A stretch of 64,000 nucleotides of DNA from Angiostrongylus vasorum (lineage: Eukaryota; Nematoda; Chromadorea; Rhabditida; Metastrongylidae), in assembly GCA_018806985.1 (NCBI GenBank), contig JADANN010000439.1, forward strand, positions 65,001 through 129,000, read 5' to 3'. The stretch's first letter is position 1, and the number at the start of each line of letters is the position of its first letter. A program made the translations under genes and the position numbers. Shown one piece after another: positions 46,266-58,699 of the stretch. The notes under the pieces are model-generated. The model worked only from the letters and a program-made list of their open reading frames with translations. It was not told the origin of the DNA and did no database searches.

Positions 46266-47486
46266 AGATTAAATTAAATGCGCCACACACGTTCCTTTAA
46301 TAATTAATACGTATTGTGAGTGAATAAGTCTAAGAACACTGCCTACGTTGTTGGCAACAGAGTTCTTCATTCAGCTCCTCATTGATGCTTTGGAAGAAAA
46401 AAATTGCCATTACAATTTCGCGACAACTCCCTGGCTTAAATTTATGGCTCTACAACATACGCTCTCCCATGTTTTCCCGTTCCCCATAAAGTGGCAGTAA
46501 AAGAAAAGAGCAAAGAGCCGAAGTAACCAACTCTTGTACAGAACATAGTCCTTCTCCTATGGTTTTTTTAGTCCAATTCTCTTTAAGATTTCGTAAATCT
46601 TTACGATCCGAACTCATCATAAAACTTTACTCAGCAATGACACTTTCTTAATCATTATGTAATGAAATTTTCACAAAACCTAGTCTTAAAGAACTAAAAT
46701 CCTAAAAAAACTATCAACTTTTTAAGGTGTTCTGCGCTGTGGTAGGAAATCGGTCCCCCTCAAAAATAAGTGAATTATGTTGCTGAGGGCTCTGCCTGTG
46801 CTCAGTACTAACTCATTATAGATGCATCGCAATTCTCTCATTAAGAATCGCCCTCGGCTAAACGGAACTACGACTTTCGCACTAACAATCCACCCCTCCT
46901 CCATCTTACTCCTTTTTCCATGAGTATAAGAAGTTCTTTAAAATATAGAGAAAGTGTCGATCCATTTACTATCTATAAAATGTAAGTTAACTGTTAACTA
47001 ACTAAATAACTAGTATGGATGAGGTAGTGATGAGTTTAAAGCTGACGAAGTCGACGGCAGATGAAACAAAGCAATCTGGAGTGGACCAGAAAAGGATTTA
47101 GACGTCTTCAAGGCTGTCATCTATGGATATGGTTGGACGAGCGTATCGGTTACGTTCTTCCGATGTCACCGTGTGTGAAATAAAAACACATTCATAGACG
47201 ACACTTGAGGAAAAATAGAAGAAAAGACTTGGAGAAATCGGGCAAGTGGTAGGCATGAAAATGGACTACTCAAGTTCTGCTTACGAAGACGCTTCTTTAT
47301 AAACTGGATCTTCTGTTCATCATTAACTATGTGAAACCTTAACATCATCATCGAAACGACGAGGTTTTCAAAATCTGGTCAGTATAATGAGAACAGAAAT
47401 TAGTTAGAACTTGAAAACATGTGATGATACAAGAAAAAAATGATTTGAACAGTACCATTATCAAGACTTCTCTTATTTAAACTCGA

Positions 47487-47975
47487 CAGCCTACAATATT
47501 TCCATAGAGGGGCTAACAGAGAAGAAACTGTTTCAAAACCGACTTTCCTTTAATCTCGGTATGAATATATTATATATATTATATATCAATATATATTCTT
47601 TCTTTGATAAGCTCACACGAAGTTGACAAGTATTTTTTATTTTCGGCTAATGTTTCAACGATTTCGTCTTAATCAGAGCCGATGATGCATGTCGATGGTG
47701 GACAGTTGTTCGTGTTCTCGACGTGGTGTCTTTGTCGCGCAGAGAGCCCGATCATCCTCAATGGAGCCATCTATCTCGAACGAGGCATACTCATTTGGCG
47801 ATGCCCTTTTGAGGTGCTCCATTGAGGAAGATCCAGCTCGATGCGCAACGAAGACGCCACCTCGAGAACACGAACAACTGTGGACCATCGACCCGGATCA
47901 TCGGCTCCGGTGAAGATGAAACCGTTGAAACGCTAGCCGAATAAAAAGCATTATCAAACTCGTGTAAGCTTATCA
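47487..47975. repeat. Palindromic non-autonomous element
   Basis: Inverted arms share GACAGTTGTTCGTGTTCTCG with its complement near 47865 and end in TTTGATAAGCT/AGCTTATCAAAG. The left end carries the terminal motif ACCGACTTTCCTTTAATCTCGG and an AT-palindromic tract. Open frames inside on both strands (66-75 aa) mirror each other because of the symmetry. Confidence 0.6.
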
Positions 47976-49299
47976 AAGAAGGAGAAGAAACTGTGACAAT
48001 AGCTAGCGACTTTACTTATTAAACGTCAATGTCCTACAGCATTTTCATATATGATTAATAGAGAAGCAGTTGTTGCAGTAAGTAGTGGCATTGATCATGA
48101 TACTTGAAAAAAACAGAACAACTTCAACTGAAAGCAGAAAGAAATGGAGAACCTACAAGTTTTACGATAGAAGCTACTCACTTATACAGTCATCCTCCCT
48201 CCCTTTAAATGCTGAATACAACTAGTAATATTGAAAATATCTACGTACAGTAGTAAAGCCACTGAACCATAAAACTGCTGTTGATGTAAAGAATGGAAAA
48301 AGCGACCCACAGTAGTGTGCCGAATTTGAAGAGAAGAATGGAAGAAATAGTTTAAAGTTGGTCGTTATAACTTGCACTACGAAAAGCTATCGATGAAAAG
48401 GAATAGATATAGGGAGACGAAAATGTCAAGTATAAAGAAACAGCAATAAAAAACACCTGAACTAATACCAAATGAAGAAAGCGCTGCCATACTTGTACCA
48501 TCGCACGGCTCTCTTGAAATCACTTTCTTCATTCAATTTTGCTTCGCTCTATTTAAAGAAGCAAGCTTGAATAGAAATTAAGATAAATTCCGAAGTTTAT
48601 GGAATAAAGGAATGCATTTGATCCCTGGAGTCGTAGGGTTTATAACCATATTACTGCAGATGAAGAAAGATGAAAGAGAAAAAAAAAGAATCCGAATATT
48701 AAAAAGGAAGAAAAGAGAATGTCGAATAAATATGAAAATATGCGAATAAACAAGAATAAATCAATAGTGGATTAGCTGTAGATTGAATCTCTAAGGTTTC
48801 ACTTCTAAGAAACGACTATCAAATTTTGACGACCATCCTAAGAGATACTTGATAGAGATGAGTGACGCCTTCATTGACCAAAATAAAAATTCTCCCACCC
48901 AATCTCATCCCGTCTGACGCGCCCTCACTCTCTCCTCCATCTAATCTCATACGCAGATAGAAGTGAAAAATGACCAACCACCCGCTCATATCCACGTTCT
49001 TCATGGTACAGGCTTTCTTTACTTCACTGCTACTAACTAATATTTCAGTAGATCCTTAGAAAAAAAAGCCGAAGAACAATTTCAATCGAAGTTTTGAAGT
49101 GCTCCAATAATATTGAAATTTCATGAAAAGCTGTTCAAGAGAGTGATAATACACTTTCACATAACGAATTTTAACATTTATTATAATTTGTACCAGATTT
49201 CAATCGATAGCATAAAAAACATTACTAAGAAAATTAATTTTATATCTTATTAAAATGGACTGGAGTCCTGAGAAAGCCTGGCTGGAGGGTTCCTAATTG

Positions 49300-49450
49300 G
49301 ACTACAGAGGGTGATTTCTTCCCAGACAAGTCCGGTACCAATTTGCCGAGCCCAGAGGAATGACAGGCTTGGTTGGCCCGGAGAGGGATGGAACTAGAAC
49401 TATGCTCGTGATTACGGGCATCACTACCATTGTGCTATCCGCCCCCCTGG
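49300..49450 (-). mobile_element. SINE-A body and head
   Basis: CCCAGACAAGTCCGGTACC at the left; the complement strand of 49425-49445 reads GGATAGCACAATGGTAGTG, a box A-like head. The tail is replaced by unrelated sequence. Confidence 0.5.
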
Positions 49451-49451
49451 A

Positions 49452-49645
49452 ATTCAGAAAATTGACAACTGCTCGACCAGCATTCTACGACATTGAAGAT
49501 GAAGTGAAAATCCTCAAACAGAAACCGAAGCCATACGTAAATTTGGAAGATCTTCGTGGACAACGGATGCGAGGAAACGAATTAAATGTGAGAAGTGCCG
49601 GGATCCGCACAGTAGGCGTGAAAATGGCTCATATAAATAAATAAA
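49452..49645 (+). repeat. Short interspersed family C, best copy
   Basis: Blocks TTGGAAGATCTTCGTGGACA, ATGCGAGGAAACGAATT and GATCCGCACAGTAGGCG with an A-rich 3' end (ATATAAATAAATAAAAG). Shared with 50.4 and 10.2 kb (clear) and with 7.2, 37.4 and 57.0 kb (weak). The 94-aa ORF here is produced by the repeat. Confidence 0.5.
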
Positions 49646-50102
49646 AGTAGATAATAAAATGAAAACCGCCTCCAGAATATCATTTGTTAACGGGTTTCCT
49701 GGCAACAATTTCCATCGGAAATCCTTACTACGCAGGAATCGATTGATACGAAAAAGAAATCTGTTCACGGGAAGATGTTCAAACGAGTGTAAAGAACTTA
49801 ATAAAAACACAAGGAAAAAAACAAGAGCAGTGTTTTCATAAAATAAGAAGACAGTTTAGTTCACAGAAGTTTTCTATATGACAGAAATGTCTCATGTCTT
49901 AAATTAGCGGTCATGCACTACGAAAAATAGGAAAAGCTTTTTTCCATCCGTCTAATATGGAACATGCAAAACCGAATGACGGAAACCGCAGCCAGCCGTC
50001 AAAATAAGTGTAACGATGCAACTACGAGCGCTACAAATTGATAGCAAAACGAACAACGACATATAAAACCCATTAATACAAACAAGAGTATAAAAACATA
50101 TT

Positions 50103-50390
50103 GTTTAGCGTTCATCAATCGCTTTGAGATGTGTCATGAACTTGATTCAATTCGTAACGTCCCATAAGTGAATGCGTGTATAGTTCAAGATGACTTACAG
50201 TATCGCATCGACATATTAAACCAGTGTTTTTTATTTCATCAAACAAGTTTATTACTAAGAGGCAAATAGCGCAGCAAGAATGATGCTGATATCACGAGCA
50301 CGGTGCTTCTGAGATCCCGCTCACCAAGCCTCTTATTCCTCGAGAATCGGGAAATTGGTACGGCAATAAAGTCACTCTATTCAGTCCGAT
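50103..50390. mobile_element. Two SINE-A fragments in opposite orientation
   Basis: 50103-50260 is a minus-oriented tail and middle (GCGTTCATCAATCGCTTTGAG). 50262-50390 is a plus-oriented head and body (AATAGCGCAGCAAG, GATCCCGCTCACCAAGCC). Confidence 0.4.
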
Positions 50391-50404
50391 AGGGGAAGGC
50401 TCCA

Positions 50405-50615
50405 ACTCGTTTATCTCAGGACTACAGAGAGAATCGACTCAAGCAGCATTCAATAACATTCATGATGAAATGAAAATCATCAAGCAACAGGCGAAGCCAC
50501 ACGTAAGAAGTTGGAAGATCTTCGTGGATAATGGATGCGAGGAAACGAATTGAATGTGGGAAAGTGCTGCGATCCGCACAGTAGATTTGAAATACGGGTT
50601 GTGTAAAAAAAATTC
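50405..50615 (+). repeat. Family C copy
   Basis: GAGAATCGACTCAAGCAGCATTC, TTGGAAGATCTTCGTGGATAATGG, GATCCGCACAGTAGATTTG, ending GTGTAAAAAAAATTC. Confidence 0.5.
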
Positions 50616-51164
50616 AAGAAGGGCTTACTACCAGAGTTATGACCACGGTGGGAACAAGGACATTCATTTTCAGCAAAAGACGTAGGAACGAGCTATTGTC
50701 CACATACGTGCGCTGCAACGCTCCACTAACCTCTCCGCTACAGTGCCATAACATAAGCATCGACTAAAAATGTGCAATAATGAAAGACTCTCGAACCAAA
50801 GTCACGATCGCTCAACAGAAAACTTGTCGATAAACAAGAAAAAGAGTACTGTTAACTAAACCTCGTGGTAGCAAATTCATTATCGCATTTTCGACGAGCA
50901 TAAAGGCAGATTTGTACTACACATATCGTCTTTCTGGCAAAATCGTGGATAATGTGCCTTTTTAATGACCGATGAACTTTCCACTTCAAATCGATTGCAC
51001 CAAACACATGACTAAACTCGAACGAAGAAACAACGAAGAAAACACAATTTATAGCAAGACGATGTCATTAGACTAAAAAATAACTCTCATCTTTACCGTA
51101 GTCGAAAGCAAAAAAGCAAAAGTGAATTGTCGATATTGAATTGAATTGCTTCTAATCAATTTCT

Positions 51165-51360
51165 GCTCCACCATGTCGATTTATCCGGCCTCACTGTTGC
51201 TTTGGAGGTACGTTACTGGCTACCAAAGTGCGATGTACTGCTGACGGTTCATTCCCGCAACAGAGTTCCCCAATCTGAGGACAAGATCCTCATCCCGAAG
51301 CACAAGAAGAGCAAACCTAATGCAGGAGACCCGTGGACCTGCTAGCTCGGCCAAGTCATG
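51165..51360 (+). mobile_element. RTE-like element 5' fragment (copy 3, divergent)
   Basis: GGAGGTACGTTACTGGC, GCGATGTACTGCTGACGG and CCCAATCTGAGGACAAGATC align with the untranslated part of the other copies; the ORF start is not preserved. Confidence 0.35.
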
Positions 51361-51430
51361 GTTCCAAGATGAAATGAAGAAGTCTTGCAACAAATAATTC
51401 ATCACCGTGAGTACCACCCACACCAGCGCG

Positions 51431-53900
51431 TTTTACTCAAGGAAGTTGGTCGGTGAGGCAACCGGTAAGAGGCGATTGAATCTTAGTTTCCACAGGACGT
51501 TACTGGATCCACATCAGAATAAGAAAAGGAGAACATCCATGGTATTACAGAGTTTCACTTTTTCCTCTTCCGAAACACCTCAATAGTTCCTCCTGATGGA
51601 TATCTTCATGTTCTGTCAACTACCGCGGATCATATCAACTTTCACGCAATTTGCTTACAGCAGACAAACAGCAAAAAATCGACCTTTGCAGTTTAAACCT
51701 CAATTGGTCGCGAAAAAGAAATATCACCACGAAATGAAAGCACCAACGCTTTGCCATACATCTATCTTCGATCACCTCACATGTATTTAACCTTTGTTTC
51801 AGAATAGTTACAGGAAATGATCCGCAAAATTAAATCCTTCCAAATATTTCTAATCGAGATTACAACGCTAGAAAAGAAATAGCGCCCTGCTAAGTGAGAA
51901 GATTGACAAGTATGGAAAAGAAGACCAAAATGAGAACGAAGATCGTATTTCCGGGTTATAGCCTGAGCATGTCTCCTCTACGAGAATTCATTCTTCCAGA
52001 AGAAATACCGCTGCTGGACATGCTAGCTCTTGTGGCGATACCCAAACTGAGACTGACACTATTCTCATAAACAGAAGGTGGGGCATCCTTGAAAATTTAA
52101 TGGTGCCAGTACTTAGTATTTTGTGATAAATAGAAATAGCAATAAGATAGTAATAATAATAATAATAGTGGTATTTTATACCAAATATAGTTACAGCCTT
52201 AAAAAGTTGTGACAAACTGCAGGAAAACCCTTCTCATCATTTGAGAGCTCAAACACACAGGATTTCTGTTGCGTTGCGCATTTTGCATCGCTTCTTTTCT
52301 ATACATGACTGGAAAATCGAAGACCAGTTACTAAAGATTATGAGCTGCTTGTAAAGCATTCGAAGCCGTAGCAAATCCACACCGCTGTTCTTCAATCAAA
52401 TTGTGATACAACCTCGCCAACATAAGAAGAAAATCCAGGGGATAAAAAATTTAACCTAGACCTAACTAAAGCATACTTAATGCAGTTAGCAATGAAAATA
52501 AACTGCTAAAAGTCCTTTGAGAAGGGTTTGCAAGAAAATGGGCAAAAGAAACCGCTAGAAACAGCTCGAGAAAAAAGGAAATGCAGTCGGGACTTTCATA
52601 AATGCAATGTTTCGCTCTCAGTCCTCACTGGACGAAATCAATACTAGCATCTGATTAAATTATGTTGAAATTACAGTGCAAAAATTTCCACGACAGACTT
52701 TCTATTAACTAAAGCATTGTTCAATGAACCAGTGTTTTCTTGATCACAAAGGAGATTGTAGTAACCAGAATGGAAAAGTCTCTTTCCTTACAAGTTCTAC
52801 AAGCTGCCCACAAAGACTGTACTTACGGAAACACATCAACGAGTTTATATAAAGCTCTATAACGCAAATAAGCAGGAAACTGACAGAATTTACGCATGCA
52901 TAAAGCATGCACAGACCGTAGCTAAGATTGTAGATGCCCGCCAAGAGTATCATTTATTTGGTAGTATGACTAATAGTATTAATTGTATCTTGATGAAGTG
53001 GGAAAAAAGAAAGCCGACCTATTCAGCAATCAGAAAGTGTAGCTTTCCGGGTTATGTCACAAGTGTACAACGAAAAACAGCTTGGAAATGATCACTCATC
53101 TTAGCCATGGAGAATGAATTCCAACACAGAAACATAGTCTCACTCAAGCTGTTGAATATCATACTGCTGTGGATAACGAAGGCGGCACACGTTCATGTTT
53201 ATGACAACTACATAGTGAAGCTAAGACGGTAGCACGAAGAAGGATAAAATTATGAATAAATTATGAATTTCCAGTTCATGAAAAATTCACGTTGTCAGCG
53301 AAAACAAGTCCATGTGAACAAATCTTTGATTACCACTTCTCATGATGTTATGCGTAATGAACGTCAAAGAGTGAAAAGTGGAATTGTACGGAACGAGGAA
53401 CATTGTGGCCAACAAATGTGTCTCTGCGAAGGCATCGATCTGCCACGATTGAGTGGCTGACAATCCTGGCGATCAACTGATGGATGCATATTTCGGAGCT
53501 CATTTTTTTCTCTTTTTTCATTCAACGATCATTCCACAGCTCTGCTACACAGCTGAGACACATCGACAACACTTGAATTTTAAAAACCGTGAATAAATGG
53601 TGTTATCGGAATCCTGTTTAACATTATGTATACATATAGACGAAGAAAGAGGGAGCAGAATATAGATGGAAAAAATAAAAAGACACAATGAATCAGAAGG
53701 GAGTAGAAAAGCCGTCTAGAACGACCTACAAAAAATCCTGCAGAAAACTGGGTATTAGCTAAATAGAGTGAATTTCATGATATTCTAATGCTTGTGACAT
53801 GAAGAAAAAAGACACGCGTCATATGAAGAACGTGTTCACATAAAATAGTGGAAAAAGTCAACTTACATAGAAGATAAAGAGGCTAAGAAAAAAAGGGTAG
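51431..53900. other. Unassigned DNA
   Basis: No supported exon. The plus frame at 53263-53460 ends with protein-like text (EEHCGQQMCLCEGIDLPRLS) but lacks splice evidence. A terminal motif of the palindromic family (GACTTTCTATTAAC) stands alone at 52696. Confidence 0.3.
52148..52168. repeat. TAA trinucleotide microsatellite
   Basis: Six consecutive AAT/TAA units (AGTAATAATAATAATAATAG); short. Confidence 0.7.
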
Positions 53901-53929
53901 GACTACCAAAGAGATACGAGGATTGGGAG

Positions 53930-54065
53930 ATACACAGATAGAATGGCAGATAGGTGGATAGAGAGATTGATTGATAAAAAAAAACGAATTGATAGATACA
54001 TAGATATGTTGCCGCATAGAAAAAATAAGAAGGTAGGTAGACAGATAGACAGATAGAAAAATGAG
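53930..54065. repeat. GATA/GACA-type degenerate tandem tract
   Basis: Repeated AGATAGA/ACAGATAG units (for example GTAGACAGATAGACAGATAG). The 80-86 aa minus-strand ORFs over it are low-complexity artefacts. Confidence 0.6.
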
Positions 54066-54232
54066 AATGAGAGATGAAAATGATCGAAAACGATGTACGA
54101 CGCTGCTGCCTTGGGTTATCCACAAATTACCATGTAATTGTCGGTTGACGACGCAAACTCAGACAACTGTTATGTCTCTGACATCGACATGACGCCAACC
54201 AATAAGCCCAGATTTGCTCGTAAATACATTGG

Positions 54233-54295
54233 TAAATGCTACACTCTACATATATATTTATGCTCATATATATTATATATATTATATATGTTGTG
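54233..54295. repeat. AT-rich imperfect tandem/palindromic tract
   Basis: ATATATTATATATATTATATATG-like sequence left of the 54.3-kb SINE-A (core TATATATTATATATATTA). Confidence 0.7.
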
Positions 54296-54314
54296 TATTA
54301 AAGAGAGCGAGCAC

Positions 54315-54570
54315 TAAAGCTCTCGGCGTTGAAGAATCCCCTGAGGGATGTGCCATGCATTCGACTTCATTAAACATTGTTGAAGGTGACTGAATGCATA
54401 TCTGGCCTTTACAATGATTTGCGGTGGCCCACCGATGTATCGAGCCAGTGCTGCTATCATCCTAGGCAAGTCTGGTACCAAGAAGGCGTGGTGAGCCACT
54501 GGTGCGGGGATCGATCGCACATGTGTATCGCAGGGCGCACTCGACCACTGGGCCACATGCACCGTTATAT
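54315..54570 (-). mobile_element. SINE-A copy, well preserved, next to TA repeats
   Basis: GCTCTCGGCGTTGAAGAATCC at the left, GTCTGGTACCAAGAAGGCG with an internal deletion of about 15 bp, head CTCGACCACTGGGCCACATG adjoining a TA tract. Confidence 0.6.
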
Positions 54571-54574
54571 TGCG

Positions 54575-54577
<3 letters not shown>

Positions 54578-54663
<86 letters not shown>

Positions 54664-54664
54664 A
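54578..54664. repeat. TA microsatellite in two blocks
   Basis: Two TA tracts of about 20 units each separated by GTGCCC, at the head end of SINE-A. Confidence 0.9.
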
Positions 54665-54689
54665 CCAATTAAGCACCATAAAGATAAGT

Positions 54690-54890
54690 GGGTGATTATT
54701 TCGCCCATAGAATGACTTTCGGAAGCCTTCCGATACCGGTACCATACAAGTGTTTTTATACGCCAGGATAAGACCGCTGTTAATTTCCCGGCATAGAGAT
54801 TGGATGCTCGATTAGCACAGAGGCGTTATCGAACCAAATACGCTAATTGTATTGCAAGGCACCTCTAAGCACTGCTCTAGACACGCTTCC
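54690..54890 (-). mobile_element. SINE-A head and body, diverged
   Basis: The complement at the right end reads CTAGAGCAGTGCTTAGAGG then TTGGTTCGATAACG (box A- and box B-like). The body is diverged and the tail is absent. Confidence 0.4.
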
Positions 54891-54940
54891 ATATATTATA
54901 TATATAATATATACAATATAATATAATATATATATAAGCC
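54888..54940. repeat. AT-palindromic low-complexity tract
   Basis: TATATTATATATATAATATA followed by ATACAATATAATATAATATA: self-complementary AT-only DNA. Confidence 0.7.
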
Positions 54941-55117
54941 TACTGCGCCGTGAACAATTAATATTTCCGACAAAGAACATGCATTCATTTCTTCTGATGA
55001 AAGTCAGTAGTGTTTGAAAACTCTCTGAATGTGGCTAATCAAAACACCCTGCAACATAATCTAATAAAAGATGAAGACGAAAACTAAACTGTTACATTAA
55101 TAAAGCTAAACAGAATT

Positions 55118-55495
55118 TACCTCCCAACGGTTCACCGCCTCATCGTGGCTTGGAGGTGTTCCTGGGTGTCGGACAGCGATGTACAGAGGGGAGATTCGTT
55201 CCCCCGGCAGGGTCTCCCAAGCTGAGAAGGAGTTCGGCCTTTCGATCACTAAGCCTAACTAAGAGTAAACCAGTACCAATACCAGGATCCACCACCGTCT
55301 TAGTATCAAAGCCGCATGATGGTAAATCTCACTCTGATCCACAAGGGCTGCGAATGCCTCTCGTCGTGACGACCTGGGGCAGACTTTGGTCAGGCTGTAC
55401 TCGGGATGCAAATATCCGAAAAATCGTGATTGTGCTGGGGCCCGCGCACTTAGTGAGGACGGGCCGTCCAAGTATCAAGTTCAAGTAAACAGAAT
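55118..55495 (+). mobile_element. RTE-like element 5' fragment (copy 4)
   Basis: Starts CCAACGGTTCACCGCCTC, keeps TCTCCCAAGCTGAGAAGGAG and ends GGGCCGTCCAAGTATCAAG. Part of the ORF-start segment is deleted around 55410. The 112-aa ORF here is not a gene. Confidence 0.5.
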
Positions 55496-56404
55496 TTAAG
55501 AGTTTTACAGAGACGAGTGAAATAGGATCATAATCATTTGTGCGAGCGCATAGGTTATGTGTTGATGTTGATCTCTCATTACGCGTTTAAAAACAAGGAG
55601 AAAAACTACTCAAAGAAGAAAAAATCGAACATTGTCACTTAATTGCCGGAGTCCATCAGTGATATTGAACCTACTACCTATGGATGCAATATGTTCTTCT
55701 ACGTAATGAAGCTTTCCCCCTGCTATAATTACAAAACGCGTGTACCGCAGCTACTACAGGTGCCTTGCAATTCACCCACGTTCCCTAGTTCAATTCCAAG
55801 CCCTGAACTAAAGGAAGCTACCGATCAATGCAGCAAAACAAACCTATCTAGAATCTATTGATTTCGCAGATTGCTCGGCCTTCAGAAGCCATTGTTTGTG
55901 CTCCTTTATGCACTCAATTAGCTCTGCTATTCTTCGAATGAATTCGTATCCATGAATCATCCCTCAACAACGTAGAATGCTCCTTTATGCTTCCAAATTT
56001 ACTAGCATTTTTTCGTTACTGAAAGAAGATGCTACTTTGAACACAGTCTTTAGCTAGACTTACGCACGAGCTTAGTTCACAATGATACGGTTGGATTGAT
56101 AGATTCAATTGACTCTGATACGACTAAACGTATATGAGAAAGTGATATGACTGATTTCTTGATTTTTAAGATAAAAAGAGGAAATTGTCACGGCATACGG
56201 TTTGACGGGTTGCTTGGATGGTAACTCGGTTTCCTGATGACAAAAAACAACATGTTACGTCGGTCGTATCACATATCGTTGACGAAAGTCGATATCCATG
56301 AGGTCGCATTCTCTAGGGAACCGTCAATGCTTGCTCTACGCATTCGGCCTACACCTCTCATAAAGGTACAAATTCCCAAAACGACAAAAGGATAGCGCGT
56401 TCGG

Positions 56405-56615
56405 CATTGACCAATCACTTACTGATGCATTCGAATCATTCGTACCATCGCAAACATCTTTGACATGCATAGTAACTTCCGGGTGTCTACCGATATATTA
56501 AGCCAATGTTTTTTCTTACTTTTTGAGACAACTCTGGTAACAGCCAACTGAACCCGTGAGCTAGAGTGATTTGCCGAGTGCGCGGAAATGAACCAGCGAC
56601 TCCACACATGCCCTC
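56405..56615 (-). mobile_element. SINE-A copy, diverged
   Basis: TTCGGCATTGACCAATCACTTAC at the left, CTACCGATATATTAAGCCAATG in the middle, box B-like complement near 56590. Confidence 0.4.
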
Positions 56616-57014
56616 ATTGGGAATATAATGGAAAAACACCCATTATATGTTGAGCAGATAGGCTTTTTTCTGGACCATCTCCATCCTACAGAAGAACATT
56701 TATAACGGCGACAAACAAAATAGAAACTATAGCAAGTGTCTATGACTAGAACATTTGCACTTTGTTAACATTTATTATACATCTAGCAATATTACATATG
56801 TTTTGAGAGTGCAGAACGGTGGCACGGTGTTAAACATAAGTCGTTTGCCAAAAAAGATCGATCAAAGTTATCGCACTAAAAGTTAAACCTAATCCATACA
56901 AACATACACCACTGGTACGCAAACATTTTTGCCAGTTTCAATAGTTTTACTAGTTATTTGTTTTACATGACCCGTCTTCACAGATAATATACATATCCAT
57001 CTGCTCTGCTCATT

Positions 57015-57165
57015 CGATTTGTGTTCTGGCCTCAATCAATCCAGAAGATCTTCGAACCATTTTGAACGTGGGTTCGGATGCTGGTTGAGGATTTTTCGTC
57101 TTCTTCAAGAATGCCATTGAATTCTGCTCAAGTCGATTCTCTCCAAGGTCCTATGATAGCTCTGC
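57015..57165 (-). repeat. Family C copy, diverged
   Basis: CCAGAAGATCTTCGAACC and GCTCAAGTCGATTCTCTCC in family order. Confidence 0.35.
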
Positions 57166-57204
57166 TGTAGAACTTCTGCGTGGACGTGAGGGAGTGAGTT
57201 AGGC

Positions 57205-57335
57205 CTAAACAAGCCCTACGGATTTCCCCGCCCTTGCGTGGATGACAAGGTTGGTGAGCAGGAGGCGAGTTCCGACCAGCACCCTGCTCATGATGAACGG
57301 CATCACTACTACTGCGGTGCCCAGCCATAATAACA
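57205..57335 (-). mobile_element. SINE-A-related head
   Basis: The complement of 57300-57325 reads GGGCACCGCAGTAGTAGTG, box A-like; the body has GGATGACAAGGTTGGTGAGC. No recognisable family tail. Confidence 0.35.
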
Positions 57336-57523
57336 TTGTAATAGCAACGATTAAAATTCTGTAAACTGAGACCTAAGCCTTTTCCAGCCGCTAAGTTTGG
57401 TATATTTGAACTACGAACTACATAAAAACAGGATTTTTCTCATAGACGACAAATTATTTGCAGAGACAACTCGGCCCTTTTTAATTTAAATGACCAGGAG
57501 TCAATATGTTTCTAAGTTATTAG

Positions 57524-57772
57524 GTGAAGGGCGAAAGTAAAGAATTTTGTTCATTCAGTCGTAAAATCGATGTTCTAATAGGGTATGAAGGGAGCACAGA
57601 AGATTACTTCGAAATTCTAATGCAACGAAGAAAAAATTGGCAAACGACATGCGTACGAAGATATCCAGTGCTGGGAGTTTTCAGGAGAAGTGCTTTCGGC
57701 CTTCCATTATTCCAAATCAATGACACGACAAGAGAAATAGACGTCAGTGTAGTGAATGATGAAAGAAGCTAA
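57524..57772 (+). CDS. Plus-strand coding-like ORF, 82 aa, unidentified
   Basis: After an AG in TTATTAG the frame reads VKGESKEFCSFSRKIDVLIG (the start is ATG- or GTG-dependent), later REIDVSVVNDERS then stop. A TTTTCAG at 57671-57677 inside it could be a real acceptor, which would make only the last 30 codons coding. No family recognised. Confidence 0.25.
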   Translation: MKGESKEFCSFSRKIDVLIGYEGSTEDYFEILMQRRKNWQTTCVRRYPVLGVFRRSAFGLPLFQINDTTREIDVSVVNDERS

Positions 57773-58084
57773 GGTAGAGGAATCTAAAGATGACAAAGAT
57801 AAAGGAACAACCATTATGATGATAGTATTCACTATTCACTTTAATGTCTTTCAGTTCACTAGACACTATTGAACACGATGTTCTCATCGAAATCTATCTT
57901 AAAAACCACAACATCTCTTATATTTTCTAAGGAGGTAACTTTTGAACTTTAATGGTATCGGAAAGGAAACATCAGAGTTAATGTAACATCGACAGAATTC
58001 ACTATTGTTGATTCACTCCATATTATGAAAATAACTTTTAGTTAAATCGCAGATGTCATGCAACACAGAAAACGAAACAAAAAT

Positions 58085-58240
58085 ATAACTTTAATTATGC
58101 TGAGATGTTTGCAAAACACCGGACCGCAGGTGTATGCGATGGGGAAACAACGCGTTATTGTCCTTTCCGGGGAGTAACGCGTTCACCACCATACCAGGCG
58201 GGTCCTTCTTTTCGCCTGTCTCTGTCTTAAGATTGTAATT
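58085..58240 (-). mobile_element. SINE-B copy
   Basis: TATGCTGAGATGTTTGCAAAAC at the left; GGGGAGTAACGCGTTCACCACC and GCGGGTCCTTCTTTTCGCC at the head end. Confidence 0.6.
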
Positions 58241-58636
58241 AAAACAAAAATAATTTCTTGTGGTTAAAATTGGACTTCTGCCAGTGAATAAAGATAGTGG
58301 AAATGGTTGGAATAAAACAACTTATGCCATTCCGACGAAAGAACAACTTACGTGTTTACGATGAAACCTTTGTAAAGCAGTGATTAACGTTGACCAACTC
58401 TACAGATACCTTCACAAATTCCAACTTCAGGGCAGAAAAGCGAGAACTGCAGAGAAAAAAGGAAACGACAGCCGGCTGTCTAGCTCCAGCACTTCAATGG
58501 AAGCCATATGGCATGTCATACTATTAAGCCTCCTGTGGGATTTAGATTAACGTGGAAAAGATTTATAACAGAAATCTTAAAACCACCTCATATGCTACTT
58601 TTGATACGAAAGTTTTTAAAATGTTCGGATAAACTC

Positions 58637-58697
58637 GGAAGACCGACTTTCTATAAACCTCGACATAAATAATCCATATATTTATTTATATGTCTTT
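58637..58697. repeat. Outer end of a palindromic element, cut off by an RTE-like fragment
   Basis: GACCGACTTTCTATAAACC followed by ATATTTATTTATATG, the same order as at 10631-10685. The rest of the element resumes at 59096, after the RTE-like 5' fragment. Confidence 0.5.
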
Positions 58698-58699
58698 AT

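Larger units (their letters stand above)
45151..49299. other. Mostly unassigned DNA with scattered repeats
   Basis: Apart from the SINE-A at 46.05 kb and the palindrome at 47.5 kb, I see only A/G-rich intron-like sequence, including a GAAATGAATGAATGAAATG imperfect tandem at about 45356-45395. Confidence 0.3.

Noticed and set aside
47673..47976. Overlapping ORFs of 61-74 aa on both strands with near-mirror peptides
   Set aside because: They arise from the symmetry of the palindromic element, not from two genes.
53863..54125. 80-86 aa minus-strand ORFs resembling a repetitive secreted protein
   Set aside because: They translate a degenerate GATA/GACA tandem repeat.
54377..54664. 95-aa ORF with a YIYIYI tail
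   Set aside because: It is SINE-A followed by TA microsatellite sequence; no coding function.
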